From Verrucomicrobiales bacterium (GTDB lineage Bacteria; Verrucomicrobiota; Verrucomicrobiia; Limisphaerales; UBA11320), in contig JAEUHE010000103.1 of assembly GCA_016793885.1 (NCBI GenBank), positions 1 to 64,000 on the forward strand: a stretch of DNA of 64,000 nt, read 5' to 3'. The translations under genes and the position numbers were made by a program. Of this stretch, positions 37,069-46,423 are shown piece by piece (the stretch's first letter is position 1; every line of letters begins with the position of its first letter). The notes beneath the pieces are model-generated. The model saw only the letters and a program-made list of their open reading frames with translations, did no database searches and was not told where the DNA came from.

Positions 37069-37524
37069 ATATGGAGCGCGGCAGCCCTCTCTCATCTTTG
37101 CCTCCAAAAATGGGGACTAGACAAGTTGTAGGGAATCCTCCGTTCTTCGCCTGAGTTCCTGAGGCCGAAGCCGAGAACCCGCAGGGTTCAAAGAGAGTAG
37201 CCGGGGCGTGGAGCGCAGCGACACCCCCGGTCTGTCAGCCCCCCGTTCAACAGCACCCTGAAAGGTGTGCCACCGGTTGGCGAACGGACTCACAAACCGA
37301 TGAGGTTCCTTGAGTCGGGTGACGCAAGTCTCAGAAGCCGGTGGCAGCGCTGCGCGATGCTCCGTACTTTTAACGGTTCCGGGGGTGTGAGCACCCCCGG
37401 CTAGATCTCTTTGAACCCTATGGGTTCGGGACCTGCCGACAAAGGGTGAAACGCTGGCGTTGCCCAGCTTGTCTAGTCCGCGTTCTTAACAGCAAAGCTG
37501 AGAGAGGGCTGCCGCGCTCCATAT
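37069..37524. repeat. 456-nt terminal-inverted-repeat element (MITE/REPIN-like)
   Basis: 37069-37100 pairs with 37493-37524 at 31 of 32 positions. Three further inner blocks are inverted in order: 37114-37125 with 37468-37479 (12 of 12), 37175-37199 with about 37403-37427, and the G/C-rich hairpin 37201-37230 with 37379-37400. About 145 nt of unpaired sequence lies in the middle. The outer end TATGGAGCGCGG equals that of the element at 18333. No open frame, and no clear target-site duplication, is visible. Confidence 0.8.
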
Positions 37525-37538
37525 TCTGCTTCAGGCAA

Positions 37539-40500
37539 CTAAGGGGATCGCAGCCGGAAGTACCGTTGGGGGTCTCCCGCGGGCAGGACAGCCTGAAACT
37601 CTGAGCCAACCAGCTGAGGAGAGCCACCGACCAAAGTCCATTGGATGGAGTCCGAGAGACTGTCAGCACTCTCCAAGACATACCCCACCGCAGCCGCAGG
37701 CCAGGTCAACAGGACCATTCCTTCGGCCGTTAGCGCGGCATTGATCACCACCGGTCCGAGGATGAACAGGTGAACCGGCGGCGAGGTGGAACTGAGGCCC
37801 AACAGGTCGGTGGCGACGGCCGTGAGCGAATAGGAGCCTACGGGTGGATTGCTCCACACGACCTGATACGGAGCAAGGGTATCCGACCCAAGATTCGCAC
37901 CGTCGCGATAGAACTGGACTAACGCAATCCCGCCATAGGCATCACTCGCAGCCGCTGATAGCAGAACCGACGGAGGATGCACCAGCGTCGAGCCTTCCAC
38001 AGGGCTGGTCAGTTCTATCTGCGGAGGGGGATTGCCCACGCCGGTCAGTTCGAGGTCAAAACTCAGATCAGGGCTGCTGGAAGAGGACTGATGAACCTCG
38101 GCTGCAATCACGTTCACCCCCGGCTTCAACAAGGGAAAGACCACCGAGGACTGGAGAGGAACCTGGACCCAGTCATTCTCTCCATCACCCGAGATAGTGA
38201 CCGTCGCCAACGTATTGGTGAGAATAGTGCCCGGGCTGGGGGGAAGGTTGTTGCGGAATATCTCGGTCCCGTTCAGATAGAGCACGACCCCGTCGTCCCG
38301 GAGCACGCGCATCGAGAGTGCGCTCAACGCGGCGGGTTGGATGAACTGTTTGCGGAACCAGGTGGTAATGTGCCGCTGCAACTGACGTCCACCATAACCG
38401 ATCACCGTCGACTCGTCCCCATCCCCATAACCCAGTTGAGCGGGCCCGGTCTTCCAGCCCTTCGTTCGATCGCTCGCGAAACCGATCTGCGTCCATTTGG
38501 CACCAGGGTAAACGCCGTTATCAAGATAGCTCCACACCGAGCCACGCGGGATCAAGGCCGCCAGCACGCTGCCCGAGGGCGGGAGGATCAGCACGTTCAC
38601 CGGATCCGAATCCGCCGTGAGCCCGCCGCTATCCGTCACAGCCGCTTTGAGCACATGATGGCCGGCCGGGGCGTTCGGCCAAGCGAATGAGAAAGGAGAA
38701 CTCGAATCCGTCGCGAGCGCGTCCCCATCGGCGAAAAACTCCACGCTGGAAACTGGAATCGGATTACCAGTGGCACTGGTATCCGAAGCCGTCGCCGCTA
38801 GCGGAAGTTGAATCGGCTGCTGAAAGACGCTGAACGGAACCGGGGAGGTCAACTCCACGAAAGGGGTGTGATTACCATTGTCGTAGATCCCTCGGAGTTC
38901 GAGGGCAAATCCTAGATCCGGGGTCACCAAGCGTGTCGGCCCCTGATGGATCTCCACCGCGATGAGATTCTGACCGGGGACGAGCAGTGAAGGGTCAAGC
39001 CGGTTGGTGATCCATTGCCGTTCCAGCGAAGCTTCGAGCGAGCTCAGAGCTTCGTCGCTCCAACCGTAGCGAGCCGGAAGGTTGTCCACCCAAACCGCCT
39101 TCCCATTCAGGTAGACGGCGGCACCATCGTCTCGAATCAGGCGAGCCTCCAATCCCAGGACCGCCTTGGGATTGGCGACGGTGAAGGTCCGCCGGAAAGC
39201 GAAAGTCGTCACCGATCCCCGCGCCGGTTCGATGTCGGTGTTTTCCCCATCGCCTCCAAATCCCAGTTTACCGGGGCCCTGCGCCCAGGCCGAATCATTG
39301 AAGCCCGGGTCATTCCAAGCGCTACCGGGATTCACGGTCGTCGCCAAATACTTCCAGACGGCATTGCTGGCAATCAAAGTGGAAAACAACATGTTCCCAC
39401 CGGTGGAGAAGCTCCAGATAGGACCGCTGTTGGTCACCGAGTTTCGCCGGGAGCGCAGCTGCCAGTAATAGGCAGTTTCCGGCAGAAGAGGTCCGAGCGC
39501 CCAAAAAGCGTTGGTGGTGCTGCCGACATACTCACTCGCGTCAGGCGATGGATCCGTGCCGAAGTAGACATCGAAGAAGGTCGGAGCGGCGGGAGGAGCC
39601 CAGAGCTGCACATTGTCCAAATGCACATTGAGATAGCCCCCACTGTCTTGCTCCACAAAAGCAATCCGGATCCACTCACCACGCCAAGCGGCCAGACTCA
39701 CGCTGCGATTCGTAACATCGCTCAGTGCAGGCGTATTGGTGGTCGTACTAAAGACGGTCGCCAGAACCGCATTATTGGTGTTTCGAACTTCAACCCTAAA
39801 ACCATGCGAGCTGCCAAAAACCCCGCCATGGCTCCGAATCCGATCCGTCCAACGGAGGGTGACCTCCGTAGCCCCCACCGGTACCAGCACCTCCTGCCAT
39901 AGCGTCTGCTTGCCGGCCCCCGCCTGATCCGAGAGCACACTGTAGGCGCCTGCCAGTGGAGGAAACGGACCGTCGACCGATTGGGGATCGTAGCCGCCAC
40001 CCGTGATGGCGAACAGGCCGGTGCCGAAGCTCTCGAGCTGCCAACCCGTCAGATCCCCCGTCTCAAACCCCCCATTCCGGATCAAATCCCCTTCGATCCG
40101 TCCCCAAGACAGATCGGTGTGCGGCGGCACATTCGTCGCCCCATCCTCCGGTTGCGGCTGATAGGGCTCAGGCGGCCCGTCGTTATCGGCAACGAAGATC
40201 ACATTGGTCGCGGGCGTAAACCCAGGGGCGAGCGCGCGAAGCCGAACCAAGACCGCTCCGTCGACGGTTAAATCATCCTGGATGAAGAGCGGGAAGAAAA
40301 CGTTGGTGGCTCCGGCCGGAATGACGCTCGAAAAAATCGGGGTTCGAACCTCCGATTCATCGTCGCTCACCAACAGGACGGAGAGATTGGTGGTCAGGAT
40401 GCCTTCGATCCGCACCTGCGCCCCGTTCGTCACCGTTCCCTCGCTTTCGTTGCGGAACACAGGAGCCAGCAAGGCCAGGTCAGTGGAGTCATTGTCCAGG

Positions 40501-43500
40501 ACCGCGACGGTGTCCGTGGCTTGGCCCCAGTTCTGCACCCGGGCCGTGATCACGACGTTCCGTGTGCCCTCGATGCGATTGTTGTCCGGAACAACCAATG
40601 GCACCAGGACACTGGATTGCCCGGAGGACAGAAACACAAGCGCCGGAACGGGAAGGAGTTCGGGATCCGAGGAACTCAGTTCCACCCCCATCAACGCCCC
40701 GGCCGGCGCGCTCAAGCTCAGCTGACCGAATCCCAGGACCTCGCCCTCGGTGCGGCTCGACGGAAGAGAAAGTGACAGCGTGGCAGACTCATTGTCGTGA
40801 ACCTTCAACGATCGAACGGCTGGAGTGAATCCAGTTCGGCTGGCCGTGACAAAGACCACTTGGCTGCCATCCCGCACACTATCGTTCACCGCGCTCAGAT
40901 CAAATAAAGCCGATGCCTGTCCGGGAGGAATGACCACGGAGGAAGGAATGTTCAACTCCCCGGGATCATTTACCTTGAGCGTCACGATTCGTTCGGAGGC
41001 GGAAGTCCTGCCTGGCAACATCACCGAACCACGTGCCGGAAGGAGCCCTCCCTCCGTGACACTCGTGGGAAGTTTCAACTCCACCATAGGCTCCGAACAG
41101 GCGCGCGCGGCACCGAGGTCGGTTTCCACGAACAACGGAGGAAGATCCCCCCCGGGAGAGAGCCCCGTAATGCCGGTAGGCACAGCGGTCGAGAGAAAGG
41201 TCACACGAATTCTTCCATCGAACATCAGTTGAATCTGAAAGTTGGCCTTGGGAGAACTTGCGGACTGCGACTGCGCCACGTTCTCCCACGTGGCACACAG
41301 GGAATCCGCCGTCTGCAGCCAGGAAATTCTACCCACCGTCTTCGCGTAGCTCTGCCGAAGTCCCGAAACGCGCGGAAGGCAGAAGTGCCCCAGATAGCCT
41401 AGATAATCCTCGAAGGGTGAGTCCTGGGCACCAGGGACAATCGAGCCATCGAGACGGATCTCAAAGGCGGACCGCAACGCTCCATAGAAGGGAATCTTGA
41501 TGTTGTTGGTGAGCGTGGCGATCACCCCAAGGGTGTTGGTGAAGTCCAGAGTCTGGCCCAGGGCGGGATTCACCGGGAAGGAGGTCGGGGAAGGTGTCGA
41601 TCGACAGACGACATAGTGCGTTCCCCCGTCGACAGGCTCGAACCACAGGCTGCGGCCTGAAAGGTCAAATGCGTCCGAGTCCTCATTGCTGAACCGTTCC
41701 GTCGGAGGCTGGTCGATTCCCACCAGCACGGTGAAGAGTCGTCGGATGACAACTCCGCTGGCCCGGTTCGTAATGTAGACCGAATAGGAATAACCTCCGG
41801 GAGCCAACGACCCCGCCGCCGTGGCGTTGATGGTCAGATTGAGTTTCTGGGTGCCATTGGCCGGAATGAGGCCGGAGGAACTGCCAAGTTCTAGAGGCGG
41901 CTCGGTACGAGCCTGCCAGTTCAAAGCGACGCCCGACCCATTACTCAGCGTAAAGGTCTTCGCGCTCGGGGCAAACGGCCCCCCCTGCGGTCCCGAGACC
42001 TCCGTGGCATCCGCAGGATAGACGGTCAGAGCATCCAAGGAATCGAAGCTCTCCACAACGCCCGCGGTGGTTGTGCTGGGGGGACACGTGGCAGCCGTCC
42101 CCAGGCCGCGCTTGGCGAATCCGGCCCAGATTTCCGCCTGATTCGAGCCGCCTGTCAGAACTGCGTCGGCGACCAGGATGGCGTTTCGAGCAGCGACAAA
42201 GGTGGGATTGTTCGGGCTCAGCCTGAGTCCATCCATCACCAACTGCAAGGCCAGTTGGTTGCCCGCGACTCCCCCATGCTTCGTGATCAAGTTGGCCCTG
42301 ACTTCCCAAAGCATCGCACACCACACCTCACCCTGACTATGAACCTCCGCCGGGTTGGCGGTAGCAAGGGGCGAAGAAATCGGGATGCCGATGTGAGGAT
42401 CAGCCTGGTCCGGATCGATGTCTTTGAAGGTGAGTGGATTCTTGGACATGTCCGTGCAGTAGGGATACCGCCGGGTTCCCATGTAGTAGTTCTCCTGAAA
42501 CTCAGTGCCCCATTTGCGATAAGCGGTGTAGGCCCCATAAGGATAAACCGCATGGACGGGATCAGTCGGAGCGCTGGTGAGGGCCATGGCAAAGAAGTCA
42601 GACCACCCTTCACCCATTCCTCGGCTCTGAACGGCTTCGGTATCCAGGCCCGTGCCATCTCCGACCAGGCGGTTGCTGACAGCATGGCCGTATTCGTGGA
42701 GGATCGTCTCGCCGTTCAACGCGGACTCGCGATCCGGATCAGGCCCGGTGTAAATGCCCAGGCTCATTTCGGGGCTACCTCCCTCATTCCAAGTCAGCAT
42801 GGACGCGTTGTCTTCAGTGAATGGGTCGTTGACCCTCACCGTGACGGGATCGCCCCCCTCCCCTCCCCGGCCAAAATTGTTAAGCTGGCAGTTCCGGTGC
42901 CCTTCCGTGAATCCCAATTTGTGAAACCGATCGTGGGCCAGGTTGACCCAATAGAACGCGTTCACCGATGTCGCTTTGACGCGGCTGGCCGGGGAAGCAG
43001 CCAGATCCAGAGGAAAGTCAAAGGTTCGGCTGGGACTGCCTTCAACCGCTTTGGTGGTCCAGCTGTTAGGGCTGGTCTGTTGGTAGTACCTAACCGATGC
43101 ATTGTTGCCTGCGAGTTCATTGTCGCCCACCTCAATCCATCCATTGGGGGAGGCCGTCGAGTCCAGGGAAGTCAGGGTGGTCAAGGTCCGCGCAGCGGCA
43201 GGCGGCTGGTTGGTGACGGGGGTGGAGAACCCAGGTGAGAAGGGTGTGGGGCTTTCGGTGGTAAAAACTCGAAAGGTTGCCGGCGCTGAGGCATCTTCCG
43301 TCACGCCACGTCTCCAAAGGATCTCTCCGGAATCGGCATCAACGAACATTTCATACCCCAAGCGCGATGACGGCGTCACCAACTGGAGCCGCCAACAAAG
43401 ACGCACGGTGGAGGCATTCATAGGCAGCCAGATCAGGGAGGCACGGACCTCGCTCCACCCCGGCGCCGCCAGACGCTGCGTTCGAGCAACCCCCTGAGGC

Positions 43501-44213
43501 GGGTTCGCCTCGCTGATCGTATCCGCGACGAGGGTATATCCCAGCTGAGCCGCAGCCAGCACCCATGCTTGTGCGGCACTGATAGGGACCTGGTCGCCGT
43601 TTACCAGCCGGCGGCGTTGCTCAGGCGAGGCCGCGCCGTTGAGCGTGGCCAATAATTCGCTCCCAATGGCGGCGAGTTCCCCTTTGCCCGTAACATGAGC
43701 AGTCAAGGTGGCGCGGTGAATGGGCAACCCATCGATTTGCTGTTGCCAGGTGGTGGTTCGAAGTCCGTTGTTGGGGGAGGTGACATCGCGCTGAATGCGC
43801 GCATCGGTCAGTGCCGTAGGATCGTGGCCGAAGATTGCGGAGTGATGCGCGATGAACGACTTGACCACCCGGTGTTCATCCGCAGCGTCCACCCCCAGCT
43901 CGGCCAGGGCAGGCGCGCCGGACATGCCGAGTCCGGTGCCGTTGGGTCCGGTGAGGAAGCCTTGGGAAGTGGCGATCCACCGAGCCCCGCCAGAAATTGG
44001 TCCGCGCTCGATATGCACCCGTGGGGCCATGGACCGAAGCGCCGCCTCACCATCAAGCCTGCGACGCAGGGCAGCAGGATTTTCCGGAGCTGGCTGCCGG
44101 CGAGTCAGCCGCGCATCGCCGGGCGACTGGGGCACCGCCGACCACACGAACAGCCGAGCACTCCAAAGACTCACGACGACCAGCAGCCAGGGGGGAACGA
44201 CACCCGTTTTCAT
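37539..44213 (-). CDS. Giant fungalysin (M36) metalloprotease with adhesive C-terminal domains (2224 aa)
   Basis: After the signal peptide come an FTP propeptide (~90-330) and the M36 catalytic domain (~345-755) with zinc motif H-E-Y-G-H near residue 505 and the third ligand Glu in G-M-G-E-G-W-S-D-F about 35 residues on. Beyond it lie Ig-like parts, Calx-beta-like repeats (~1050-1340), a N-G-G-F-E-x-G-D-L-T-G-W binding domain (~1380), two copies of a ~170-residue galactose-binding-like module (W-x-Y-L...G-F/Y-G-D-G-E) each followed by an Ig domain, and the shared C-terminal module ending Y-F-R-L-R-S-P. The enzyme should be secreted as a zymogen and cut proteins outside the cell. ATG 44213, with GGTGA upstream, is preferred to ATG 44225. 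Confidence 0.9.
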   Translation of the reverse strand: MKTGVVPPWLLVVVSLWSARLFVWSAVPQSPGDARLTRRQPAPENPAALRRRLDGEAALRSMAPRVHIERGPISGGARWIATSQGFLTGPNGTGLGMSGAPALAELGVDAADEHRVVKSFIAHHSAIFGHDPTALTDARIQRDVTSPNNGLRTTTWQQQIDGLPIHRATLTAHVTGKGELAAIGSELLATLNGAASPEQRRRLVNGDQVPISAAQAWVLAAAQLGYTLVADTISEANPPQGVARTQRLAAPGWSEVRASLIWLPMNASTVRLCWRLQLVTPSSRLGYEMFVDADSGEILWRRGVTEDASAPATFRVFTTESPTPFSPGFSTPVTNQPPAAARTLTTLTSLDSTASPNGWIEVGDNELAGNNASVRYYQQTSPNSWTTKAVEGSPSRTFDFPLDLAASPASRVKATSVNAFYWVNLAHDRFHKLGFTEGHRNCQLNNFGRGGEGGDPVTVRVNDPFTEDNASMLTWNEGGSPEMSLGIYTGPDPDRESALNGETILHEYGHAVSNRLVGDGTGLDTEAVQSRGMGEGWSDFFAMALTSAPTDPVHAVYPYGAYTAYRKWGTEFQENYYMGTRRYPYCTDMSKNPLTFKDIDPDQADPHIGIPISSPLATANPAEVHSQGEVWCAMLWEVRANLITKHGGVAGNQLALQLVMDGLRLSPNNPTFVAARNAILVADAVLTGGSNQAEIWAGFAKRGLGTAATCPPSTTTAGVVESFDSLDALTVYPADATEVSGPQGGPFAPSAKTFTLSNGSGVALNWQARTEPPLELGSSSGLIPANGTQKLNLTINATAAGSLAPGGYSYSVYITNRASGVVIRRLFTVLVGIDQPPTERFSNEDSDAFDLSGRSLWFEPVDGGTHYVVCRSTPSPTSFPVNPALGQTLDFTNTLGVIATLTNNIKIPFYGALRSAFEIRLDGSIVPGAQDSPFEDYLGYLGHFCLPRVSGLRQSYAKTVGRISWLQTADSLCATWENVAQSQSASSPKANFQIQLMFDGRIRVTFLSTAVPTGITGLSPGGDLPPLFVETDLGAARACSEPMVELKLPTSVTEGGLLPARGSVMLPGRTSASERIVTLKVNDPGELNIPSSVVIPPGQASALFDLSAVNDSVRDGSQVVFVTASRTGFTPAVRSLKVHDNESATLSLSLPSSRTEGEVLGFGQLSLSAPAGALMGVELSSSDPELLPVPALVFLSSGQSSVLVPLVVPDNNRIEGTRNVVITARVQNWGQATDTVAVLDNDSTDLALLAPVFRNESEGTVTNGAQVRIEGILTTNLSVLLVSDDESEVRTPIFSSVIPAGATNVFFPLFIQDDLTVDGAVLVRLRALAPGFTPATNVIFVADNDGPPEPYQPQPEDGATNVPPHTDLSWGRIEGDLIRNGGFETGDLTGWQLESFGTGLFAITGGGYDPQSVDGPFPPLAGAYSVLSDQAGAGKQTLWQEVLVPVGATEVTLRWTDRIRSHGGVFGSSHGFRVEVRNTNNAVLATVFSTTTNTPALSDVTNRSVSLAAWRGEWIRIAFVEQDSGGYLNVHLDNVQLWAPPAAPTFFDVYFGTDPSPDASEYVGSTTNAFWALGPLLPETAYYWQLRSRRNSVTNSGPIWSFSTGGNMLFSTLIASNAVWKYLATTVNPGSAWNDPGFNDSAWAQGPGKLGFGGDGENTDIEPARGSVTTFAFRRTFTVANPKAVLGLEARLIRDDGAAVYLNGKAVWVDNLPARYGWSDEALSSLEASLERQWITNRLDPSLLVPGQNLIAVEIHQGPTRLVTPDLGFALELRGIYDNGNHTPFVELTSPVPFSVFQQPIQLPLAATASDTSATGNPIPVSSVEFFADGDALATDSSSPFSFAWPNAPAGHHVLKAAVTDSGGLTADSDPVNVLILPPSGSVLAALIPRGSVWSYLDNGVYPGAKWTQIGFASDRTKGWKTGPAQLGYGDGDESTVIGYGGRQLQRHITTWFRKQFIQPAALSALSMRVLRDDGVVLYLNGTEIFRNNLPPSPGTILTNTLATVTISGDGENDWVQVPLQSSVVFPLLKPGVNVIAAEVHQSSSSSPDLSFDLELTGVGNPPPQIELTSPVEGSTLVHPPSVLLSAAASDAYGGIALVQFYRDGANLGSDTLAPYQVVWSNPPVGSYSLTAVATDLLGLSSTSPPVHLFILGPVVINAALTAEGMVLLTWPAAAVGYVLESADSLSDSIQWTLVGGSPQLVGSEFQAVLPAGDPQRYFRLRSP

Positions 44214-44310
44214 ACTCATCACCATGTTATCGTCTTTTGGCGCCAGTTGACGATACCGAAATGGAGGGACTTTGGCTTCGACGCCCTCGAAAGGCCAGCC
44301 GGGGAAGATG

Positions 44311-44418
44311 TTGAACCGCGATGGACGCTAAGGGCGCTATGTCGGAAGGAAAAGAAGAGTTCTGATTCCTCTTCCCTCCGGGTCCCCCATCGCGTCCATG
44401 GCGTCCATTGCGGTTTGA
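44311..44418. repeat. Inverted pair with AACCGC ends
   Basis: TTGAACCGCGATGGACGC (44311-44328) is matched in inverted orientation by GCGTCCATTGCGGTTTGA (44401-44418), about 16 of 18 positions, and the inner side repeats the ATGGACGC motif (44391-44400). The pair lies in the divergent promoter gap between the M36 protease and N-acetyltransferase genes. Related AACCGCGAAGG and AACCGCAAAGG fragments occur near 45390 and 49000. Confidence 0.6.
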
Positions 44419-44497
44419 GAACTTGGGCCCCTTTCTGATTCCTCCTGAAACAGAAAATGGACTCGGCATCGCCTTCCCGGTGGGGTGTACTCGCGGG

Positions 44498-45325
44498 ATG
44501 GACGATTTTCACGTTCCTAACCTGGATGCCTACTGCCGTCGGATCGGCTACTCCGGACCGCGAACTGCCACGCTGGAGACTTTGCAGGGCATCACCGCCT
44601 GTCACGCTGCCAGCATCCCTTTTGAGAATCTGGATGTGCTGGTCGGTCGTCCGATCGACCTCTCTCCCCGGGCCATCGAGGAAAAAATCGTTCATCGCGG
44701 AAGGGGCGGATACTGCTTTGAGACCAATCAGCTCTTGCTGCTGGCTCTGCGGGCGATTGGGTTTTCCGTCCTTCCGCTCAGCGCACGCGTCCGCTGGATG
44801 CTATCCCGGGACTTCATTCCCCCGCGCACACACATGTTCCTGAAGCTCGATCTGGACGGGGAACCATGGCTGGCCGACTGTGGAGTGGGTGGAGTTTCAC
44901 TCACGGGGGCGATCCGCTTTCAAGACGGGCTGGAACAGCAGACCTCCCATGATCGGCGGAGAGTGATCTTTGACACCGACCGAAAGCTGTGGTTCCACCA
45001 GGTCCGCTTTGATGAGGCCTGGTGGGACGTCAGTGAGTTTACCGGGGAGGAAATGCCCGCGATCGACCGATCGATCGCCAACTGGTGGACCAGCACCAGC
45101 CCCGACTCCAAATTCAAACGGAATCTGATCCTCTCTCGCTCGGGCTTGGACGGAACCCGTCGAACACTGTTAAACCGCGAGATGACGATTCGGCAGCCGG
45201 GAATCCCGGCCACGAAGCACTCGATCGAATCGCAACAGGAACTGGTGGACGTCATGACCCAGGAGTTCCTGATTCCGGCGGAGGCCATCCCCAGTGGGCT
45301 CTACGCGATGGTGACAAGGTTCTGA
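44498..45325 (+). CDS. nat: Arylamine N-acetyltransferase family protein (275 aa)
   Basis: The start is the ATG at 44498 (M-D-D-F-H-V-P-N-L-D-A-Y-C-x-R-I), which matches the family's N-terminus; the open frame before it is not coding. The Cys-His-Asp catalytic triad is intact: C73 in R-G-G-Y-C-F-E-T-N, H112 in R-T-H-M-F-L and D127 in L-A-D-C-G-V-G. Length is normal for the family. These cytoplasmic enzymes move an acyl group from acyl-CoA to arylamines, hydrazines or amino groups of secondary metabolites. It stands alone, with no biosynthetic cluster around it, so a detoxification role is inferred. Confidence 0.93.
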   Translation: MDDFHVPNLDAYCRRIGYSGPRTATLETLQGITACHAASIPFENLDVLVGRPIDLSPRAIEEKIVHRGRGGYCFETNQLLLLALRAIGFSVLPLSARVRWMLSRDFIPPRTHMFLKLDLDGEPWLADCGVGGVSLTGAIRFQDGLEQQTSHDRRRVIFDTDRKLWFHQVRFDEAWWDVSEFTGEEMPAIDRSIANWWTSTSPDSKFKRNLILSRSGLDGTRRTLLNREMTIRQPGIPATKHSIESQQELVDVMTQEFLIPAEAIPSGLYAMVTRF

Positions 45326-45589
45326 AGATTGCCGATTGGGAAAAGAGGTCACACAGCCACGCGCTCGAATGACAGCCGGGGTGGAGGTTGAACCGCGAAG
45401 GTCCTGGTATTCCTCCAGGCGAAAAGCGCGGCGAGCTGCTAGGCCCGTGCAAAGTGCCTTGGATTCACGGAGTCGGATGCAATCTGCACTGGGGGGATAT
45501 CGACAAGAGCCCTAAGACCCTGCTGTTTACCTAGCCTCAACGGCTGGCCTGAGATCCGCTCAGGATCCCAGCAGCAAAACAAACCCATT

Positions 45590-46414
45590 ATGCGCCCCAT
45601 CTGGAAAGGAACCATTAGTTTTGGCCTGGTGTCTATACCCGTGTCCCTCTATCCCGCCACGCGTCGCGAGGAACTCAAGTTTCGGCTGCTGCGTGGCTCT
45701 GACTTAAGCCCGGTCAACTACAAGCGTGTTGCTGAGGCCGACGGGAAGGAAGTCCCGTGGGATCAGATTGTGAAGGGATACCAATACGAGAAAGACAAAT
45801 ATGTGGTTCTGAAGGAGGAAGACTTCGCTCGCGTCGATGTGGAAGCGACGCAAACGGTGGAGATCATTCAGTTTGTGACTCTGGATGAAGTGGACCCGCT
45901 TCTCTTCTACAAGCCCTACTTTATGGAAGCAGAGAAGGGCGGCGAAAAGGCCTATGTTCTGCTGCGACAGGCACTTTCCGACGCCGGCAAGATTGGCATC
46001 GCCAAAGTAGTCATCAAAACCCGACAGCACCTCGCGGCCCTGAAGCCCCAGGCGCGGGGCATCATGCTCGAACTCATGCGCTTTCCGGCCGAGTTGCTGG
46101 ATGCCTCGAGTTTCAAGACACCAAAGGACCAGAAAGTCAGCACCGCTGAACAGACCATGGCCAAGAAGCTGGTGGAGAGTATGACTCAGGAATGGGACCC
46201 CACGGCTGTTGAGGATGATTATCACGTTCTGCTTGAGAAGGTCATTGAGGAGAAAATTCAGCACCCCACCAAGTCCTCCCGCAAACCCGCATCCCGGCGT
46301 TCTAAAGGCAATGTTATCGATCTCATGTCAGTGCTGCAGAAGAGCGTCGAGGATGCCCAGAAACGACCCGACCGCAAAAAGGCCAGGGCGAAGGCGAAGG
46401 ACAAGGTGGCATGA
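45590..46414 (+). CDS. ku: Ku protein for non-homologous end joining (274 aa)
   Basis: The protein opens M-R-P-I-W-K-G-T-I-S-F-G-L-V-S-I-P-V, the standard bacterial Ku start, and continues with the Ku core (V-x-Y-K-R-V, V-P-W-D-Q-I-V-K-G-Y-Q-Y-E). It ends in a Lys/Arg-rich tail (P-D-R-K-K-A-R-A-K-A-K) of the type that binds DNA and LigD. Homodimeric Ku threads onto double-strand ends and recruits ligase. No Shine-Dalgarno is visible upstream. The ligase gene starts nine nt downstream and the polymerase gene follows, so these form one repair operon. Confidence 0.96.
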   Translation: MRPIWKGTISFGLVSIPVSLYPATRREELKFRLLRGSDLSPVNYKRVAEADGKEVPWDQIVKGYQYEKDKYVVLKEEDFARVDVEATQTVEIIQFVTLDEVDPLLFYKPYFMEAEKGGEKAYVLLRQALSDAGKIGIAKVVIKTRQHLAALKPQARGIMLELMRFPAELLDASSFKTPKDQKVSTAEQTMAKKLVESMTQEWDPTAVEDDYHVLLEKVIEEKIQHPTKSSRKPASRRSKGNVIDLMSVLQKSVEDAQKRPDRKKARAKAKDKVA

Positions 46415-46423
46415 TTTCGGGCT

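Larger units (their letters stand above)
36910..37538. other. Long gap filled with repeats
   Basis: This 629-nt gap separates the DUF1549 start from the M36 protease stop. It contains copy 2 of the direct hairpin repeat and a long terminal-inverted-repeat element; little other sequence remains. No open frame here is credible. Confidence 0.7.

Noticed and set aside
37119-37450. Transposase or other gene inside the inverted-repeat element
   Set aside because: No open frame of useful length with protein-like content lies between the arms.
42255-43238. 327-codon plus-strand open frame
   Set aside because: Antisense to the M36 catalytic domain with its intact zinc motif; no signal or domain.
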